Positions 60,050 to 64,000 of a DNA stretch of 64,000 bases are shown here, in pieces (position 1 is the first letter of the stretch; every line of letters starts with the position of its first letter). Location: NCBI RefSeq assembly GCF_023101205.1, contig NZ_CP078078.1, positions 3,481,411-3,545,410 on the forward strand. Direction: 5' to 3'. The notes under the pieces were generated by a model. The model was not told the origin of the DNA. It saw nothing but the letters and a program-made list of their open reading frames with translations, and ran no database searches. A program made the position numbers and the translations under genes. The stretch is from Microbacterium aurugineum. GTDB lineage: Bacteria; Actinomycetota; Actinomycetes; Actinomycetales; Microbacteriaceae.

Positions 60050-60805
60050 TCAGCGCGGCAGCCGCGGAACCGCGTCGACGAGCGCTCGCGTGTACGGGTC
60101 CTGCGGGTCGTGCAGCACGGCCGAAGTGGCACCCTGCTCGACGACGCGACCGTTCTGCAGCACGAGCGTGCGGTCGCACGCCGAGGCGATCGCGGTGAGG
60201 TCGTGCGACACCATCACGAGCGACAGGCCGTTCTCGCGACGCAAGCGATCGAGCAGCTCGAGCACCTGCACGCGCGTCGTCACGTCGAGCGCGCTGACCG
60301 GCTCATCGGCGAGAAGCACGCGCGGGCGGGAGACCACGGCGCGGGCGATCGCGATGCGCTGACGCTGCCCGCCGGAGAACTCGTGCGGATAGCGGCGGGC
60401 GGTGTCAGCGGGAAGCCCGACGGAGTCCAGGGCCTCGGCGATGCGGCGTTGCGCGTCGGCGGCGGATGCCAGGCCGAGCGAGCGGAGTGGTTCGCCGACG
60501 ATCCGGTCGATGCGCTGGCGAGGGTCGAGCGACGAGTACGGGTCTTGGAACACCGGCTGCACGCTCGCGCGGAACCGTCGCATCTGTGCGCGGTCGCGCA
60601 GGGCGAGCGGGGCGCCCTCGAACAGCACCCGTCCGTCGCGAGGAGCATCGAGCCCGAGCATCAGCCGCAGGATCGTGGACTTGCCCGCCCCCGATTCTCC
60701 GACGAGGCCCAACGAGTCGCCCTCGTCGATGCGCAGTGACACGTCGTGGAGAACGCGGCGCGATCCATAGGCGAAGCCGGCTCCGCGCACTTCGAGCAGC
60801 GTCAT
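60050..60805 (-). CDS. Oligopeptide/dipeptide-type ABC ATPase (OppF/DppF-like)
   Basis: 251-aa ATPase: Walker A GESGAGKST, QDPYSSLDPRQ (typical of peptide importers), signature FSGGQRQRIAIARAV, Walker B LLADEPVSALD, H-loop MVSHDLTA, and a C-terminal DPYTRALVDAVPR tail. It overlaps the other ATPase gene by 4 bases. Substrate: peptide or nickel; not decidable here. Confidence 0.9.
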   Translation of the reverse strand: MTLLEVRGAGFAYGSRRVLHDVSLRIDEGDSLGLVGESGAGKSTILRLMLGLDAPRDGRVLFEGAPLALRDRAQMRRFRASVQPVFQDPYSSLDPRQRIDRIVGEPLRSLGLASAADAQRRIAEALDSVGLPADTARRYPHEFSGGQRQRIAIARAVVSRPRVLLADEPVSALDVTTRVQVLELLDRLRRENGLSLVMVSHDLTAIASACDRTLVLQNGRVVEQGATSAVLHDPQDPYTRALVDAVPRLPR

Positions 60806-61599
60806 CGTCCGACCTCCCCGGCATCGAGGAAGGCATCGAGCGCGCGGGCGCTGTCGACCAGCATCCGCGTGTACGGCTCGGCCGGCTCCTGCAGCACCTG
60901 CGCCACCGCGCCCGCTTCCACGACGAGTCCGTCGCGCAACACGACGATGCGATCCACCATGCGCGAGACCACGGCCAGGTCATGGCTGATGAACAGCAGC
61001 GCCATGCCCCGCTCGTCGACCAGGCGTTCGAGCAACGTGAGCACGCCGTCCTGCACGGTCACGTCGAGTGCGGTGGTCGGCTCGTCGGCGATGAGCAGTT
61101 GCGGGCGGGCCGCGAGGGCGATGGCGATGGCGACACGCTGGCGCTGACCACCCGAGAGCTCATGCGGGTAGGCGCGCGCGATGCGGGCGTCGGAGAGGGA
61201 GACCTCGTCGAGGGCCGTGGCGACGGCGCTCTTCAGCTCCGCCCCGCGCAGACCGAGGTGGCGCCGCAGCGGTTCGGCGATCTGTCGTCCCACCCGCATC
61301 AGGGGGTCGAGCGCGGTGAGCGGTTCCTGGAACACGATCTGCGCGACGGGTCCGCGCAGCGGGCGGAGGTCGGCGTCGCGAGCGTCGATCACCTGGTGGC
61401 CGTCGAGCAGCACCGAGCCCGACGCGCGGAGGGCATCCGGCAGCAGCCCGGTCACGGCCATCGAGGTCAGCGACTTGCCCGAGCCGGACTCGCCGATCAG
61501 CCCCAGGCGCTCCCCCGCCCCGAGGGAGAACGAGACATCGCGCACGAGCGCGCCGGCGCCGGAGCGGACCGTGAGTCCGGAGACGTCGAGGAGGCTCAT
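60802..61599 (-). CDS. Oligopeptide/dipeptide-type ABC ATPase (OppD/DppD-like)
   Basis: 265-aa ATPase: Walker A GESGSGKSL, FQEPLTALDPLMRVG, signature LSGGQRQRVAIAIAL, Walker B LIADEPTTALDVTVQ, FISHDLAVV, tail EPYTRMLVDSA. ATG 61599 (MSLLDVSGL) overlaps the permease stop by 4 bases; longer upstream reading was rejected because it runs inside the permease gene. Confidence 0.9.
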   Translation of the reverse strand: MSLLDVSGLTVRSGAGALVRDVSFSLGAGERLGLIGESGSGKSLTSMAVTGLLPDALRASGSVLLDGHQVIDARDADLRPLRGPVAQIVFQEPLTALDPLMRVGRQIAEPLRRHLGLRGAELKSAVATALDEVSLSDARIARAYPHELSGGQRQRVAIAIALAARPQLLIADEPTTALDVTVQDGVLTLLERLVDERGMALLFISHDLAVVSRMVDRIVVLRDGLVVEAGAVAQVLQEPAEPYTRMLVDSARALDAFLDAGEVGR

Positions 61600-62456
61600 C
61601 GGCTCCTCCTTCGGGTCGGGTCGGCGAGGTCGCGCAGACCATCGGCGAGGAAGTTCACACCGAGCACGAGCGCGATGATCGCGACTCCGGGAGCGATGGC
61701 ACCGACGGGTGCGGTGAGCACGGTGCCCTGCGCCTCCTGCAGCATCCGTCCCCACGAGGCGTTGGGCGGCGGTGCCCCGAGCCCGAGGTACGACAGGCTC
61801 GCCTCGGCCAGCACGGCGGCGCCGAACTGCAGCGCCAGGCTCACGGCGAGGGTGGGTGCGATGTTCGGCAGCACGTGTTGGAACACGATCCCGAGCACGC
61901 CGGTGCCGCTCGTGCGCGCGGCGGTGATGTACTGCTCCTGCAGCACGCGGCGCGCGAGGATACGCGTGAGTCGCGCCACGACCGCCGACATCGCCAGGCC
62001 GATCGCGAGCACCGCAGACCACAGCGACGCTCCCTGCACCGCGACGACCAGCATCGCCAGCAGCAGCACGGGGAACGCGATCACCACGTCGAGACCAGCC
62101 GAGAGGGTGTCGTCGACCCAGGGGCGGGCGAACGCGGCGAGAAGCCCGATGATCGTCCCGAGGACCGCGGCGATCGCGACCGCGCCCGTGCCGACGATGA
62201 GCGCGATCCGTGCGCCCCACATCAGTTGCGAGAACAGGTCGCGGCCGAGTCGATCGGTGCCGAGGAGGTGCTGTGCGCTCGGGCCTTCGAGCCGGCCTCC
62301 ACTGGTGTCGGCGAGCGGATAGGGCAGCCAGAACAGGGAGACCAGCGCGATCAGCACGATGACGCCGGTGAGGACGATCCCGATCACCAGGGTCGCCTTC
62401 GGCCGTCGGCGCACGGGTACGGAGGCGGTGATCAGCTGTTCGGCGACGCGGCTCAT
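61596..62456 (-). CDS. Peptide-type ABC permease (OppC/DppC-like)
   Basis: 286-aa permease with about six helices and the GTDRLGRDLFSQLMWGAR motif that marks OppC/DppC proteins, plus the EAA-type loop (ARTSGTGVLGIVFQHVLPN). Start and stop overlap the neighbouring genes by 4 bases each. Confidence 0.92.
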   Translation of the reverse strand: MSRVAEQLITASVPVRRRPKATLVIGIVLTGVIVLIALVSLFWLPYPLADTSGGRLEGPSAQHLLGTDRLGRDLFSQLMWGARIALIVGTGAVAIAAVLGTIIGLLAAFARPWVDDTLSAGLDVVIAFPVLLLAMLVVAVQGASLWSAVLAIGLAMSAVVARLTRILARRVLQEQYITAARTSGTGVLGIVFQHVLPNIAPTLAVSLALQFGAAVLAEASLSYLGLGAPPPNASWGRMLQEAQGTVLTAPVGAIAPGVAIIALVLGVNFLADGLRDLADPTRRRSR

Positions 62457-63415
62457 CGGTTCCCCGAAACGCTCGTGCGCAGGCGCGGATCGATCAGACG
62501 CTGCACGATGTCGGCGGCGAACCCGACCAGCAGCACGAAGAGCGTGCTGACGACGAGGACGCCCTGGATCACCTGGAAATCGTGCTGCTCGATGGCCGAG
62601 AGCAGCAGGCTGCCGAGCCCGGGAAGTGTGAAGACGCTCTCGACGACCACCGCCCCGAGGAGCGTCGTCGACAGCTCGATGCCGAGGACCGCGACCACGG
62701 GCACCGCCCCATTGCGCACGCCGTGCCGGAGCAGCGCTTCCCCCATGCCGGAACCTCCGGCGCGCGCGGTGCGCAGGTAGTCGCTTCCGAGCACGTCGAG
62801 TGTCGCCGAGCGGACGTAGCGGCTGAGAGAGGCGCTCATGACGATCACGATGGTGAGAATGGGCAGCGCGAGCGAACGGAGCGCATCCGCCGGATCCTCC
62901 CAGTCCTTCCGGGGGAACCCGCCGGAGGGCAGCACGCCGAGACCGAGCGCGAACACCCAGACGAGCACGACGCCGACCCAGAACACGGGGACGGCGACGC
63001 CGAGCTGCGCGAACCCCGACAGCGCGATCCCGTACCAGCGGTCGGACTTGACGGCCGCGGTGATACCGATCACGAGCGAGACGAGGAGCGCGAGGGTGAA
63101 GGCGATGAGCGTGAGCGGGAGCGTCACGGCGAGGCGATCGGCGATGTCAGGTCCGACCGGACGGGAGCTCAGGAACGATTCACCGAGATCGAAGCGGAGC
63201 AGCTGACCCGCCCAGGTGGTGAACTGCTGCAGCAGGGGCTGGTCCGAGCCGACCTGGGCGCGCGCGGCGGCGATCTGCTCGGGGGTGGCGTTCACCGAGA
63301 GCAGCGCGTTGGCCGGGTCGCCGGGGAGAAGGCGCAGCAGCACGAAGATCGCGACCATCGCGACGACGAGCGACACCGCGAGGAACGCGAGGCGGCGCAG
63401 GAGGTAGGCGAGCAT
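62453..63415 (-). CDS. Peptide-type ABC permease (OppB/DppB-like)
   Basis: 320-aa permease with N-terminal YLLRRLAFLAVSLVVAMVAIFVLLRLLPGDPA, the hallmark of OppB/DppB, six helices and the loop YLRTARAGGSGMGEALLRHGVRN. It follows the binding-protein gene after an intercistronic hairpin. Confidence 0.92.
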   Translation of the reverse strand: MLAYLLRRLAFLAVSLVVAMVAIFVLLRLLPGDPANALLSVNATPEQIAAARAQVGSDQPLLQQFTTWAGQLLRFDLGESFLSSRPVGPDIADRLAVTLPLTLIAFTLALLVSLVIGITAAVKSDRWYGIALSGFAQLGVAVPVFWVGVVLVWVFALGLGVLPSGGFPRKDWEDPADALRSLALPILTIVIVMSASLSRYVRSATLDVLGSDYLRTARAGGSGMGEALLRHGVRNGAVPVVAVLGIELSTTLLGAVVVESVFTLPGLGSLLLSAIEQHDFQVIQGVLVVSTLFVLLVGFAADIVQRLIDPRLRTSVSGNR

Positions 63416-63430
63416 GGCTTCTCAGGATGA

Positions 63431-63463
63431 CGTGGGGGATGCCGACGCGCGGCATCCCCCACG
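63431..63463 (-). terminator. Intercistronic hairpin after the peptide-binding-protein gene
   Basis: Perfect 14-bp stem (63431-63444 with 63450-63463) with a 5-base loop, between the binding-protein stop and the first permease gene. No T-run; same position and style as the hairpin at 25006-25038. Confidence 0.75.
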
Positions 63464-63467
63464 CACG

Positions 63468-64000
63468 TCAGGACTTGACGATGTCGTAGGCGAAGAACTG
63501 CGAGTTCAGGCCGTTGACCGGGTACCCGCTGAGGTCGCTCGAGGCGACCACGATCTGCGGGTACAGGTACAACCATACGCTCGCGGCATCGGCGGCGATC
63601 TTCTCGTTGACCTTCTTGAGAAGAGCGGTCTGTTCGTCGGTCGTCGCGGCCTGCTCGGCGTCGGCGACCCACTGCTGCACGTCGGCGTCGTCGTAGCCCC
63701 AGTAGAAGTCGGGGTTGCCGTACCAGACCACGTCGCGGTCGTTCACGTGCTCCTGCAGCGTGGCCTCGAAGTCCTGCTCCTTGAAGACCTTCGTGTACCA
63801 CTCGTCGGCGCTGATCGTGTTGATCTCGACCGTGATGCCGACCTCGGCGAGCTGCGACTGCAGGAACTCCGCCACCGCGGGGTGAGGGTCGTAGCTCGGG
63901 GTGTCGAGCGTGAACGTGAAGCCGTCGGCGTAGCCCGCCTCCGCGAGCAGCTTCTTCGAGAGGTCGACGTCGTAGGGGTTGACCTGCGTGAGGTCCTCGT
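63468..64000 (-). CDS. Peptide-type ABC substrate-binding protein (family 5), partial
   Basis: C-terminal 177 codons of a family 5 solute-binding protein; the reading frame is open to the window edge and the N-terminus with signal peptide lies outside. Visible: QVNPYDVDLSKKLLAEAGY (the standard late helix of the family), then PSYDPHPAVAEFLQSQLAEVGITVEI and a C-terminus ending FFAYDIVKS. Encodes the receptor of the importer downstream. Confidence 0.9.
   Translation of the reverse strand, partial: EDLTQVNPYDVDLSKKLLAEAGYADGFTFTLDTPSYDPHPAVAEFLQSQLAEVGITVEINTISADEWYTKVFKEQDFEATLQEHVNDRDVVWYGNPDFYWGYDDADVQQWVADAEQAATTDEQTALLKKVNEKIAADAASVWLYLYPQIVVASSDLSGYPVNGLNSQFFAYDIVKS

Overview
The window is a high-GC actinobacterial chromosome segment spanning the replication origin. 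Gene order, proteins and sequence style (DUF3566 after gyrA, MurJ with a large secreted partner, LAXTG-type sorting signal, Puu-like and NamZ operons) suggest Microbacteriaceae, most likely Microbacterium. That assignment is inference from family knowledge, not from a database search.

Layout. 1-2.8 kb: NarL-type two-component system and a VIT1/CCC1 transporter. 2.8-13 kb: the minus-strand origin block DUF3566-gyrA-gyrB-DUF721-recF-dnaN-oriC-dnaA. 13.1-19.4 kb: the plus-strand block rpmH-rnpA-yidD-yidC-khpB(jag)-rsmG-parA-parB. Between khpB and parA lie eight parS-like GTTTCACGTGAAAC sites, seven of them within 1.32 kb; one overlaps the parA start codon and one is the centre of a long hairpin behind rsmG. 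19.5-28.3 kb: a sugar-porter gene, a small unknown gene, and an amino-sugar operon: NamZ-like exo-muramidase, tandem GNAT, ABC importer, PIG-L-type deacetylase, second GNAT. 28.3-33.6 kb: trxA-trxB-murJ-DUF6049 on the minus strand.

33.6-40.8 kb is mixed and partly decayed: methyltransferase, luciferase-like oxidoreductase, small genes, a flavin monooxygenase divergent from its TetR regulator, a 140-bp fragment copy of that monooxygenase, then an unknown three-gene secretion/membrane cassette in which both exported proteins have damaged N-termini. 41-50.5 kb: phospholipase-C-like phosphoesterase and a polyamine-type operon (PuuC-PuuD-DUF3830-ABC importer) under a double-module Lrp/AsnC regulator, with a hairpin that would hide the first ribosome binding site. 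50.7-57.8 kb: sortase-anchored metallophosphoesterase, membrane protein, CCA nucleotidyltransferase, GAF regulator. 58-60 kb: ExaC-type aldehyde dehydrogenase and DUF779. 60-64 kb: an oligopeptide/dipeptide-type ABC importer whose binding protein runs off the right edge.

The strongest candidates for something not well described are the dense parS array, the NamZ/GNAT/PIG-L operon, and the three-gene cassette at 39-40.8 kb. I found no rRNA, tRNA, CRISPR array, insertion sequence or phage genes.
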